Positions 16,699 to 24,478 of a DNA stretch of 32,849 nt are shown one piece after another. Within the stretch, counting starts at the first letter, position 1. The number at the start of each line of letters is the position of its first letter. Source of the DNA: Halobacteriales archaeon QH_10_67_22 (GTDB lineage Archaea > Halobacteriota > Halobacteria > Halobacteriales > Haloarculaceae); assembly GCA_003021305.1 (NCBI GenBank), contig PXQN01000090.1:50598-83446 (forward strand), read 5' to 3'. The translations under genes and the position numbers were made by a program. The notes beneath the pieces were generated by a model that did not search any database, was not told where the DNA came from, and was given only the letters and a program-made list of their open reading frames with translations.

Positions 16699-18483
16699 GT
16701 GTACCCCGGCCGGATCTTCGAGGAGTTCCCCGCGCCCGAGTACCGCGGGGCCCAGGAGCAGGCCTTGGCGGACATCCGGGACGCGTTCGCGGCCGGCAAC
16801 GACGTGGTGCTGGTGCGTGCCCCGACCGGCAGCGGCAAGTCCCTCCTGGCGCGGGCCATCGCGGGGTGTGCCCGCGGGGCCGGCGAGGCCGAGGCCGGCC
16901 AGGTGACCGACGCCTACTACACGACGCCCCAGGTCTCCCAGCTGGACGACGTCGAGGGCGACGAGTTGCTCGCGGACCTGTCGGTCGTCAGGGGCAAGAA
17001 CAACTACTCGTGTATCCTGCCCGGCGAGACCGACACCCCGGTCGACCGGGCGCCCTGTGCCCGCGAGCGAGGGTTCGACTGCCAGGTGAAACACCGGTGT
17101 CCGTACTTCTCCGACCGGGCCATCGCGGCCAACGCCCGCGTCGCCGCGATGACGCTCGCCTACTTCATGCAGACCGCGGGCAGCGACGTGTTCGGCCGCC
17201 GGGACGTCCTCGTCGTCGACGAGGCCCACGGCCTGGGCAACTGGGCCGAGATGTACGCCACCATCGACCTGGGTCCCGACACGGTGCCGGTCTGGGAGGC
17301 CTGTGAACCGCCCGACATCGAGGGCCTGGACGACGCCGTTCGCTACGCCGACCGGCTGGACACGATGGCCGACCGCCGGCTGACCGAACTGCGCTCGCAG
17401 GCCGAACTCAGTCCCGAAGCGGTCGCCGAGCGCGACCGCCTCGTCGAGCTACAGTCGGACCTCTCGTGGTTCGTCGAAGACTACCGCGACACGGACAGCG
17501 CGACAACGTGGGTCGTCGACCAGCCCGACGGCGCGGGCACGCGGGTGATGATAAAGCCGATGGCCCCCGAGAAGTACCTGCAACACACCGTCTGGGACCG
17601 CGCCGAGCGGTGTGCCCTGCTGTCGGCGACGATCCTCAACAAGGACGCCTTCTGTGCGAACGTCGGCCTCTCGCCCGACCGGGTGGCGCTGGTCGAGGTG
17701 CCCCACACGTTCCCGGTCGAGGATCGGCCGCTGTACGACGTCACGCAGGGGAAGATGACCTACGAGGCCCGCGAGGAGACCCTGCCGGTCGTCGCCGACG
17801 TGCTCGTCCGGCTGATGGCTCGCCACCCCGACGAAAAAGGTCTGGTCCACTGTCACTCCTATGCCATCCAGGAGCGCCTGGCCGACCACCTCCGGGAGAT
17901 GGGCGTCGCTTCCAGGGTCCGGACGCACGACAGCGACGACCGCGACCCGCAACTCGCGACGTGGCAGCGCACCGACGACCCCGAGGTATTCCTCTCGGTG
18001 AAGATGGAGGAGGCCCTGGACCTGCAGGGAGAGCTGTGCCGGTGGCAACTGCTCTGCAAGGCGCCCTACCCCAACACGCGGGACTCGCGGGTCGCCGCCC
18101 GCCTCGAAGACGACCAGTGGGGCTGGTACTACCGGACAGCCCTGCGCACCGTGATCCAGGCCTGTGGCCGCGTGGTGCGTGCCCCCGACGACCACGGCGC
18201 GACCTACCTCGCGGATTCCTCGTTGCTAGACGTGTTCGAGCGAGCACGGGCCGACATGCCCGACTGGTTCGCCGCCCAGGTCGACCGCATGCACAGTCCG
18301 GACCTGCCGCCGGCCGACCCCGCGGCGGCCACGGCGGGGACCGACGGCCGTGCCGGGTCCCGGTCCGGGCCACGCTCCGGGTCGGGGTCGGCCGGCGCGG
18401 ACGAGGGTTCCGGCCGACGTCGCGGGTCGCGCCGGTCGCGCTCGAACTCCAACCCCGTCGCCGACGTCTGGGACACGGAGTAG
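16699..18483 (+). CDS. XPD/DinG-type Fe-S DNA helicase
   Basis: This is a superfamily 2 helicase of the Rad3/XPD/DinG group, which unwinds DNA 5' to 3' in repair or R-loop processing. From GTG 16699 (594 residues), Walker A is APTGSGKS (41-48) and Walker B is DEAH (174-177). Four cysteines (105, 120, 128 and 134) sit where the [4Fe-4S] cluster is found. Motif VI is QACGRVVR, near residue 486. The track start at 16384 is wrong because those codons lie antisense within the divergent lipoprotein gene. After about residue 545 comes a Gly/Ser/Arg-rich disordered tail (GSRSGPRSGSGS). The exact orthologue (XPD versus DinG) is unresolved. Confidence 0.88.
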   Translation: MYPGRIFEEFPAPEYRGAQEQALADIRDAFAAGNDVVLVRAPTGSGKSLLARAIAGCARGAGEAEAGQVTDAYYTTPQVSQLDDVEGDELLADLSVVRGKNNYSCILPGETDTPVDRAPCARERGFDCQVKHRCPYFSDRAIAANARVAAMTLAYFMQTAGSDVFGRRDVLVVDEAHGLGNWAEMYATIDLGPDTVPVWEACEPPDIEGLDDAVRYADRLDTMADRRLTELRSQAELSPEAVAERDRLVELQSDLSWFVEDYRDTDSATTWVVDQPDGAGTRVMIKPMAPEKYLQHTVWDRAERCALLSATILNKDAFCANVGLSPDRVALVEVPHTFPVEDRPLYDVTQGKMTYEAREETLPVVADVLVRLMARHPDEKGLVHCHSYAIQERLADHLREMGVASRVRTHDSDDRDPQLATWQRTDDPEVFLSVKMEEALDLQGELCRWQLLCKAPYPNTRDSRVAARLEDDQWGWYYRTALRTVIQACGRVVRAPDDHGATYLADSSLLDVFERARADMPDWFAAQVDRMHSPDLPPADPAAATAGTDGRAGSRSGPRSGSGSAGADEGSGRRRGSRRSRSNSNPVADVWDTE

Positions 18484-18532
18484 TCAGACGCCCGCGCCGG
18501 ACCCGTCGATAGCGAGCGAGCAGGCCAGCAGG

Positions 18533-18634
18533 TCAGAACGCGAACGCCAGCACGTAGACGAACGCCGACCCGATCATCAGAAAGACCATCAGGAGTGCGA
18601 GGATCTGCTGACGGTTCAGTCCGGTGAGGTTCAT
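18533..18634 (-). CDS. 33-residue single-pass membrane peptide
   Basis: This tiny complete ORF is absent from the track. It reads MNLTGLNRQQILALLMVFLM and continues IGSAFVYVLAFAF. A short polar N-terminus with a Arg is followed by one hydrophobic helix of about 22 residues that runs to the C-terminus. Similar MNLTGLxRQQILAL peptides are, as far as I recall, conserved in haloarchaea, but I know of no function. A palindromic TATA-like site lies 20-33 bases before the ATG. It is convergent with the helicase gene. Confidence 0.65.
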   Translation of the reverse strand: MNLTGLNRQQILALLMVFLMIGSAFVYVLAFAF

Positions 18635-18653
18635 ACGGGGAGGTTCGTCCCCG

Positions 18654-18667
18654 AACCCATATGGGTT
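18654..18667 (-). promoter_or_regulatory. Palindromic TATA-containing site before the membrane peptide
   Basis: AACCCATATGGGTT is a perfect 14-base palindrome centred about 26 bases before the start codon at 18634. It could be the TATA box itself and/or a repressor site overlapping it. Confidence 0.4.
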
Positions 18668-18776
18668 TCGTGCGCGGACAGAGCCGCGTTCGCGAGCCCA
18701 TCGCTGTGGTCCCCGCGCCGTGTCGGTCCCGTCGAAGCGCAGACCCGGGGCTGCTGTGGTTCGTACGCTTCACCCG

Positions 18777-18800
18777 AAAAAAACCGGACTGAGAACCGGT
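18777..18800 (-). terminator. Intrinsic-type terminator of the 48-residue ORF
   Basis: On the minus strand ACCGG, an eight-base loop and CCGGT form a hairpin followed at once by seven T. It starts at the stop codon of the small gene at 18800-18946. Hairpin plus T-run is a convincing stop for transcription in that direction. Confidence 0.6.
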
Positions 18801-18946
18801 CAGGCCGCGTAGGGGTTGACGATGTCGGACGACCCCGATGACGCTCGGATGCGTCCGTGGGACGCCAGCGGGTTGACTGGCGGGACGCCGTCGTTGTTCG
18901 ACTGCTCGGTACTCGTCGCCGCTGGTGGATACAGTGGCGGTTTCAC
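18800..18946 (-). CDS. 48-residue hypothetical protein
   Basis: The minus-strand frame starting at GTG 18946 reads MKPPLYPPAATSTEQSNNDG and ends SSDIVNPYAA; it is Pro/Ser/Asn-rich with no membrane segment. Third codon positions are about 79% G/C. A GGGAGGGG stretch lies about 12 bases upstream, and a hairpin with a T-run begins at the stop codon; together these favour this strand. The track's longer 79-residue version extends into AT-rich DNA and is unlikely. A plus-strand ORF (18816-19001) in the same place is the competing reading. I do not recognise the family. Confidence 0.5.
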   Translation of the reverse strand: MKPPLYPPAATSTEQSNNDGVPPVNPLASHGRIRASSGSSDIVNPYAA

Positions 18947-19159
18947 GACTGAACGATGCCCCTCCCTATTCAAAAAGTTAATTCTATTACACCACAAATA
19001 GAAATGCACAGTCAATATATTCCCTATCTGTTCTAGCAATGTACAATTTTAAACGTTCTTAGTGAACATTAACTATTTTTTATACGATTGCTGGAACGAC
19101 GTCACCGTCCGTCTCGCGACGCCATCGAAAAGCGGCCACGAACGTCACGTTCGACCGTT
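18947..19159. other. AT-rich intergenic region
   Basis: About 210 bases without a convincing gene, much richer in A/T than anything around it. On the minus strand it carries the likely promoter of the 48-residue ORF (ACTTTTTGAATAG). It also holds a quasi-palindrome, TTAAACGTTC-TTAGT-GAACATTAA (19049-19072), and an A/T run (TATTTTTTATA near 19074) just past the cbiA stop. It may combine a terminator for cbiA with promoter and operator elements. Confidence 0.4.
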
Positions 19160-20485
19160 CTACAGCGCGTCCAGGAACGCGTCGAACGCACCGCTCTCGG
19201 CGTGGACGTGGGCGTAGGTCCCCAGCGTCCGGTGCTCGGTGAGGCCGTCCCGGCCCTCGGCCATCCCGTCGCCGCGCTCGACGTCGAAGGCGAAGCGCGC
19301 GTCGCTATCCACGTCGGCCGTCGAGTAGTGGAACTCGTGACCGCGGAGGGAGTCACCAGCAGTCGCCGTGAGCGCGTCGGTCCGAGCCCGCAGTTCGACG
19401 TGGTCCAGCGCCTGGTAGCGGTCGCACATCTCCACGTCGGCCGGGAGCACGCCGGCCATCTCGTGGGTCTCGCCGTCGGCCGTCGTCAGCGTCTCGGCCA
19501 GGGCCATGAACCCGCCACACTCGCCGAACACGGGCAGCCCGTCGGCCGCGCGGTCGGCCAGGGTCGAAAGCGCGGCGCTGTCGGCCAGCTGTCCGGCGAA
19601 CCGTTCGGGGTAGCCGCCGGGGAGGTAGACGCCGTCACAGTCGGGCAGCGGGTCGCCCGCCGTCGGCGCGAACGTCTCCACCTCCCCGCGCTCGCGGAGG
19701 CGCTCCATCGTCGCCGGGTAGACGAACGCGAACGCCTCGTCGCGAGCCACCGCGACGCGAGGGGCACCGCTCCCGGTGTCGCCACGCTGTCGCGACGACG
19801 AGGCGTCAGTCCCGAGTTCGGGGTCGGGCACCTGCCCCGCCGCGTCGAGCAGTCGGTCGGTGCGAACGTGCTCGGCGGCCGCCGCCAGCGCGTCGTCGTC
19901 CAGCGGCGCCTCCCTGCCCATGTGCAGGCCGAGGTGCCGGTCGGGGATCGCCAGGTCCTCATCGGGCGGAATCCGGCCGAAGTAGGTCAGTTCCGCGGGC
20001 AGGGCCTCGCGGATGCCGTCGGCGTGGCGACCGCCGTGGGCCCGCTGGGCGAGCACGCCCGCCACCTCGATATCCCGGCCGGCACGGTCGGCGTACTCGC
20101 GAAAGCCCAGGGCGGTCGCGGCAACGCTCTCCATGCCTGCCTTAGCGTCGACGACGAGCACCACCGGGAGTTCCAGCGCCTCGGCGACCATCGCGGTGCT
20201 GGAGCCGTCGCCGTCGTACAGCCCCATCACGCCCTCGACGAGACAGATGTCGCCCGCCCCCCGGTGGTAGTTGCGCCGGGCACCCTCGACGCCCTGCATC
20301 CAGACGTCCAGCGTCCGGGAGGGCCGGCCGGCGACCTGTGCGTGGTGGCTCGGGTCGATGAAGTCGGGGCCGGCCTTGGCAGGCTGGACCTCGTAGCCGG
20401 CTGCCTCCAGCGCGCGCACCGCCGCGAGCGCGGCGACGGTCTTGCCGACGCCGGAACTCGTGCCCGCCAGCACCAGGCCGTTCAC
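19160..20485 (-). CDS. cbiA: Cobyrinate a,c-diamide synthase
   Basis: CbiA amidates the a and c side chains of (cobalt-)cobyrinate using glutamine and ATP in cobalamin biosynthesis. The 441-residue protein has an N-terminal MinD-like ATPase (P-loop GTSSGVGKT, residues 8-16; KAGPDFIDPSHH; VEGVMGLYDG). The C-terminal part is a class I amidotransferase domain, with its Cys near 323 in FGECGGFM and a late His in HEFHYS. Between them is a short Ser/Arg-rich insertion (DASSSRQRGDTGSG). Length and domain order fit the family. Its ATG overlaps the stop of cbiE by four bases, so the two are translated together. Confidence 0.93.
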   Translation of the reverse strand: MNGLVLAGTSSGVGKTVAALAAVRALEAAGYEVQPAKAGPDFIDPSHHAQVAGRPSRTLDVWMQGVEGARRNYHRGAGDICLVEGVMGLYDGDGSSTAMVAEALELPVVLVVDAKAGMESVAATALGFREYADRAGRDIEVAGVLAQRAHGGRHADGIREALPAELTYFGRIPPDEDLAIPDRHLGLHMGREAPLDDDALAAAAEHVRTDRLLDAAGQVPDPELGTDASSSRQRGDTGSGAPRVAVARDEAFAFVYPATMERLRERGEVETFAPTAGDPLPDCDGVYLPGGYPERFAGQLADSAALSTLADRAADGLPVFGECGGFMALAETLTTADGETHEMAGVLPADVEMCDRYQALDHVELRARTDALTATAGDSLRGHEFHYSTADVDSDARFAFDVERGDGMAEGRDGLTEHRTLGTYAHVHAESGAFDAFLDAL

Positions 20486-21300
20486 GACGACCCTCCCGTG
20501 CCGGGGGCAGCCTCGCCGTCGCCGGTCGCGCCGGAATCGCCGGCCCGGACCGCGAGCACCGACAGGTCGCTGAACGGCGTCTCCTCGCGGCCGCTCCCGC
20601 CGGCGTGGTCGGCCAACTCGCCCAGCGTCGTCCGGGTTGTCGTCTCATCGTCGTGGGTGAGTCGCTCGAAGACCAGCGCCGTCAACTCGGGGTCGGCGCC
20701 CGATCCCAGCAGGTCGGCGGCGACGTCGCCGGGCATCCAGTCGAACGGCCGCGGGAGCACCAGCAGGTGTCTGTCGCCGACGTCCTGCCGGAGGCGCTCG
20801 CGGTCGGCCTCGATAGGGCCGCGCTTGTGGAGCGTGACGAACGTCGTCTCCTCCATCGGCGTGCGGGCGCGACTGGCCGCGACCTGCAGCGACGAAATCC
20901 CGGGAACGACCCGGACCGGTCGGTCGAGCGCAGCCTCGACCTTGCCGACCAGCTGGTAGCCCGAGTGGTTCGGGTCGCCCATCAGGACGGCCACGCCGTC
21001 GGCGCCGGCCGCGACGCGCTCGGCGAAGGTCGCCAGCGTCGCCGCCTCGTCGTCGTACCCACACGTCAATAGATCCGCGTCGGTCCGGTCGCGAACGTAG
21101 TCGACGACCGTCTCGAACCCGACGACCACGTCGGCGTCCGCGAGGAGGGCGTCCCCGCGCCGGGTGAGATACCCGTCGTCGCCGGGACCGATACCGACCG
21201 CGTACACAGGGTCAGCCGTTCCGTCGGGTCCGGATTCGGGGCCTGCGGCGGCGACCGCCGCCGGGTCGTCGGGGGGCTCGAACGTACTGTCGTCTGTCAC
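20482..21300 (-). CDS. cbiE: Cobalt-precorrin-7 (C5)-methyltransferase
   Basis: This is a SAM-dependent methyltransferase of the cobalamin ring-methylation family (tetrapyrrole methylase fold). VYAVGIGPGDDGYLTRRG is the N-terminal SAM-binding loop. VLMGDPNHSGYQLVGKVEAA and VVPGISSLQVAASR are the next two family motifs. The latter and the overall length of 272 residues fit CbiE, which methylates C5 in the anaerobic pathway. The GTG start at 21300 adds a 30-residue acidic, Pro-rich extension that may not be needed; an internal start is possible. It forms an operon with cbiA. Other cobalamin genes are not in this window. Confidence 0.85.
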   Translation of the reverse strand: MTDDSTFEPPDDPAAVAAAGPESGPDGTADPVYAVGIGPGDDGYLTRRGDALLADADVVVGFETVVDYVRDRTDADLLTCGYDDEAATLATFAERVAAGADGVAVLMGDPNHSGYQLVGKVEAALDRPVRVVPGISSLQVAASRARTPMEETTFVTLHKRGPIEADRERLRQDVGDRHLLVLPRPFDWMPGDVAADLLGSGADPELTALVFERLTHDDETTTRTTLGELADHAGGSGREETPFSDLSVLAVRAGDSGATGDGEAAPGTGGSS

Positions 21301-21384
21301 ACCCGCCCTTTGCCCCGGGGTGGGTTGACGCTTGTGTTCCCGACAGCGGCGGGAACGACCTATCTCGGCAGCGAACGCGACCGA

Positions 21385-22443
21385 TCAGACAGTGAGCGAG
21401 ACGTCCTCGAACGAGAGGAAGGCGGTCTCGTAGCCCTCGTGACGTGCGATCTGCGGGGGCAGGTCGACGGAGAGCGTCAGTTCGTCGCCCGCCTGTGGGT
21501 CGGCGACCGCGCCGTAGTGATACCCCAGGTCGGGGTCGAAGGTGGGTTCGAGCGCCCCCGCGAACGCCTCGCTCCCGTCGCGGGTCAGCGTCGCCGAGAG
21601 CGACATAAAGGGGAGCGGGTAGCTGTTGTACGGCGTCCGGGGCGAGACGGCGAGGTATGCTCCTTCGCCGTCGATCCCCTCGGGCGGGGTCGACAGTCGG
21701 GTCACGGCGAGGGTCGCATCGCCCGTCGAGGGGGCGCCGATAGCGTCCCCGGGGATCGCTTCGGGGTCGGGCGCCCGGGCGACGGGCAGCATCTCCATGT
21801 CCATCGACTCGACGGCGCCCCGCTCGCCCTGCCGGTCGGGGAGCAGTTCGAACGAGAGGTCTTCGAGCGTGGACTGCTGGAACTCGACGGTGAACGAGGC
21901 CTCGACCAGCTGGTCGAAGCGGTCGGCAAACGTGCCGGTTCGCCGGGCCGAGACCGGCCCGATTTCGAGGGTCACGTCGTAGGTCCCGTCGCCGTCCAGC
22001 GAGACGTTGTCGCCGGCGTGGACGCCCATGTTCTGGGAGAGCATCGACCACAGTGACTTGTCCCCGACGACCGTCTCGCCGTCGCGTTCGACCGTCGCCC
22101 TGACGCTGCTGTTGGGGACGACGGTCCCGGTCTCGCTGTCCCAGACGACGCTCATCAGGTGGGCCGAATCCTCGCCGCGGATCTCGACCCGGTTGGTCTC
22201 GTCGGCGTCCAGCAGCCAGAACCGGTGGGGGAAGCTGTACGTGAGCGCGACGCCGTAGTCGCCGGCCTCCGTCGTCCCCACCATCTCCATCCCCTCGACG
22301 TGGGTCGGCACGTACACCGCGTCGGGGCGGTCCTCGACCAGCGGCGGCGACCGCGCCGACCGCGTCTCGAACATCGACCGACACCCGGCCAGCCCGCCCG
22401 CGACCGTCGTGGCACCGACTGCGAGGAACTGCCGTCTGTCCAT
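21385..22443 (-). CDS. Tat-exported iron-transport-type lipoprotein (DUF7350-like)
   Basis: The start is placed at ATG 22443, where MDRRQFLAVGATTVAGGLAG leads to the lipobox Cys21, a clear Tat lipoprotein signal; the track ORF extends 182 codons too far. The 352-residue protein contains GDYGVALTYSFPHRFWL and later Met-, His- and acid-rich beta segments (ESMDMEMLPVA, GYHYGAVADPQAG). These recall the P19/Tp34-type periplasmic iron-binding proteins and the haloarchaeal DUF7350 domain. It follows the DyP-like peroxidase gene on the same strand after 89 bases. The pair resembles an EfeO/EfeB-like iron-uptake module; that comparison is inferred. A TATA-like site lies about 25 bases upstream. Confidence 0.7.
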   Translation of the reverse strand: MDRRQFLAVGATTVAGGLAGCRSMFETRSARSPPLVEDRPDAVYVPTHVEGMEMVGTTEAGDYGVALTYSFPHRFWLLDADETNRVEIRGEDSAHLMSVVWDSETGTVVPNSSVRATVERDGETVVGDKSLWSMLSQNMGVHAGDNVSLDGDGTYDVTLEIGPVSARRTGTFADRFDQLVEASFTVEFQQSTLEDLSFELLPDRQGERGAVESMDMEMLPVARAPDPEAIPGDAIGAPSTGDATLAVTRLSTPPEGIDGEGAYLAVSPRTPYNSYPLPFMSLSATLTRDGSEAFAGALEPTFDPDLGYHYGAVADPQAGDELTLSVDLPPQIARHEGYETAFLSFEDVSLTV

Positions 22444-22532
22444 ATCGGCCGTAGCGACCGTGCCTACAAACGGGTTCTGGTACGCCTTTCGAGTCGCCGG
22501 TCGAACCTGCGCTCTCGCGTGACCGGGGACTC

Positions 22533-23819
22533 TCAGGGAGCAGCGGGCAGTGCCCGCTTGTTGCGGGGCGGCACCAGGTAGTTGCCGCGCCGTTCGACGG
22601 TTATGTACTGGAGGATGCCGTTGTTCGAACGCTGGCCGACGGCCGCCGAATCGGCGGCAGTGGTCCCGTTCATCGCCTGTCTGGTCGCGACGAACTCCGC
22701 GATGGCCGACTGTAGCGACAGGAAGTGGACCGTCGCTCGCTCGTCGTCGGTCGAGTCGAAGTCCCGCCGGAGGATGCGTGGCTGGCCGTCCACGCGGGCG
22801 CGTGCCGTCTTCTGGGCGTGACCGACTTTCCCTGACTCGGTGGCGTCCGTGGTGACGTCGTCGGCACAGCCCGCCACCTGGTTGTCCGCGCCGAGGTTCT
22901 CGCCGGTCCCCTCGATTCGGTCCCCGTCGGCGTGGGCGGGACAGAACATCGTCGACTCGCGGTGCTCGCGGGAGTCCTGCTCGTACCACTGCTGGAGGTT
23001 GAGGTGGATCTGCGAGAGGTGCTGGGTCGTCCCGCCCGCGAAGGGGCCCCCCTCGATAGTGACGCGGTCCTCGCTGGCCTGGCTCCCTTTGAATCCAGAC
23101 TCGAACCCCATGTACAGCGGCGCGTCCTCTGAGACGGGTTCGGAGTCGGGGATCCCCGTGACGCCCTGGTTGTCGGCCGGCAGGCCGGCACCGATGAAGC
23201 CGGTCCGGCGGGTCCGACCCTCGTCGGCGAGGTCGGCGTCGACGAGCACGTCCGAGAGGGTCGCCGCGACCTCGACGCCGTTGACGGTGTCGCGCTCGCC
23301 GTCGAGTGCCTGTTCTGTGGCCAGCAGGACCGAGCCGTAGTCACTCGCCAGGTGAACGATGACGTCGGCGTCGTCGGGCGTCGGGTTCTCGAAGGGCGCC
23401 AGCGGCTCCGGTTCTGGCAGGGCCACGCCCGGGTCGTCGAACCGCTCGAAGTACGACGGCCCATAGCCGACCGTCGAGAGCAGCCCCACGCCGTGGCCGT
23501 CGTCGGTTTCGTGGCTCCGCGGGTAGGCCCGTTCGAGCGACCGGAGGGCGGTCTCGACGGTCTCCCGGTCGGCGTCGGTGGGCCGGTCGCCGCGGTAGTC
23601 GAACAGTCGGACCAGGTGGTGGCGCGGGGGGATGTCGTTGCCGGCGTCGTCGGTCGCCAGCGCATCGTTCCAGGCGTGCTGGCGGGCCGGCCGCGCCCCG
23701 GCCGACCCCGTCGGCAGGTCGGGGTCCTCGCGGCCGAGGCAGGCCGATAGCGCCGACGCACCGCCGATGGCGACGGCCGTCTTCACGAAGTCCCGGCGGG
23801 AGATCCGACTCGGTGGCAT
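22533..23819 (-). CDS. DyP-type peroxidase-like protein, Tat-exported (DUF7405-like)
   Basis: The 428-residue protein starts MPPSRISRRDFVKTAVAIGG, a twin-arginine signal, with LSAC as a possible lipobox. The mature part has the two-domain layout of dye-decolorising peroxidases: an N-terminal VRLFDYRGDRPTDADRETV region and a central GFIGAGLP. A His-containing segment, HLSQIHLNLQQWY, may provide the haem ligand. EfeB-type DyP proteins act with iron-binding partners outside the membrane, and here the next gene downstream encodes such a partner. The canonical GxxDG motif of DyPs is not clearly present (GFIGAG at the expected place), so this is a diverged member and peroxidase activity is uncertain. 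Confidence 0.7.
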   Translation of the reverse strand: MPPSRISRRDFVKTAVAIGGASALSACLGREDPDLPTGSAGARPARQHAWNDALATDDAGNDIPPRHHLVRLFDYRGDRPTDADRETVETALRSLERAYPRSHETDDGHGVGLLSTVGYGPSYFERFDDPGVALPEPEPLAPFENPTPDDADVIVHLASDYGSVLLATEQALDGERDTVNGVEVAATLSDVLVDADLADEGRTRRTGFIGAGLPADNQGVTGIPDSEPVSEDAPLYMGFESGFKGSQASEDRVTIEGGPFAGGTTQHLSQIHLNLQQWYEQDSREHRESTMFCPAHADGDRIEGTGENLGADNQVAGCADDVTTDATESGKVGHAQKTARARVDGQPRILRRDFDSTDDERATVHFLSLQSAIAEFVATRQAMNGTTAADSAAVGQRSNNGILQYITVERRGNYLVPPRNKRALPAAP

Positions 23820-23950
23820 AGCCGACCGTTAGGACTGGGCCAGTAAGGGGATTTCTATCGGTGGCGAGCGCGTCGTCTGACCGCTCGCGCGGGGCTCCGA
23901 CCGGTGCCGGCGAGCCACCGCCGAGGGGGGCGCCGGCAGCCTCGTCGGGG

Positions 23951-23960
23951 CTTTTACCAC
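23951..23960 (+). promoter_or_regulatory. TATA box of the 144-residue lipoprotein gene
   Basis: CTTTTACCAC lies 22-31 bases before GTG 23982, matching a leaderless haloarchaeal promoter and supporting that start. Confidence 0.5.
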
Positions 23961-23981
23961 GCCGTCGGGACACGATCAGCC

Positions 23982-24416
23982 GTGTACCGGGGACGATTCC
24001 TCGAGGTGCTGGGCACCGGTGTGGGGGCGGCTGCGAGCGGTTGTCATGGACTTACGGGCACCCGCCGGGAGCCGTATCTTGAGGCCGTCACCGTCCGGAA
24101 CCTCGACACCGCCGACCACGAGTTCGGTCTCGCGGTCGAACGGGCGGGGTCGGTCGTCCACGAGGAGACCATCGAACTGGCCGGGTCCGGCACCGACCAG
24201 TCCCAGACGTCGGTCGCCTGCGACTGGTCCGGGCGCGGGCCCTTCGTCGTGACCTGCACGCTCAACGATGGCGAGACCGAACGGGTCCGGGTCGACCGGT
24301 CGTCCGACGACATAGACCAGGGGCAGGGAGCGTACGCACAGGTGACGTTCACGACCACGGACACGGGCGCGCTCGGGTCGTCGGGCTACCTTGACGACGG
24401 CGGGCGGGAGTGTTAA
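23982..24416 (+). CDS. Small secreted lipoprotein, hypothetical
   Basis: From GTG 23982 the product is 144 residues; the track ORF's upstream 26 codons precede the TATA box and start and are excluded. The start MYRGRFLEVLGTGVGAAASG is an Arg-containing signal peptide ending in a lipobox Cys21. The mature part is a single beta-rich domain (VTVRNLDTADHEFGLAVERA, VVHEETIELAGSG, FVVTCTLND) with an Ig-like look. Similar small lipoproteins are common in haloarchaea; function unknown. It ends 62 bases before the convergent ZIP transporter. Confidence 0.65.
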   Translation: MYRGRFLEVLGTGVGAAASGCHGLTGTRREPYLEAVTVRNLDTADHEFGLAVERAGSVVHEETIELAGSGTDQSQTSVACDWSGRGPFVVTCTLNDGETERVRVDRSSDDIDQGQGAYAQVTFTTTDTGALGSSGYLDDGGREC

Positions 24417-24478
24417 TTGGGTGGGCTCCTGGACGACAGCGACTGATCCCGGGTACGGACGGACGCGTTCGGGCGCCG

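Noticed and set aside
18816-19001. Plus-strand 61-residue ORF
   Set aside because: Weaker codon bias than the opposite frame, which also has a terminator hairpin at its stop; kept only as an alternative.
19088-20959. 623-residue plus-strand ORF
   Set aside because: It is antisense to cbiA and cbiE, whose motifs are unmistakable; long antisense ORFs are common in GC-rich DNA.
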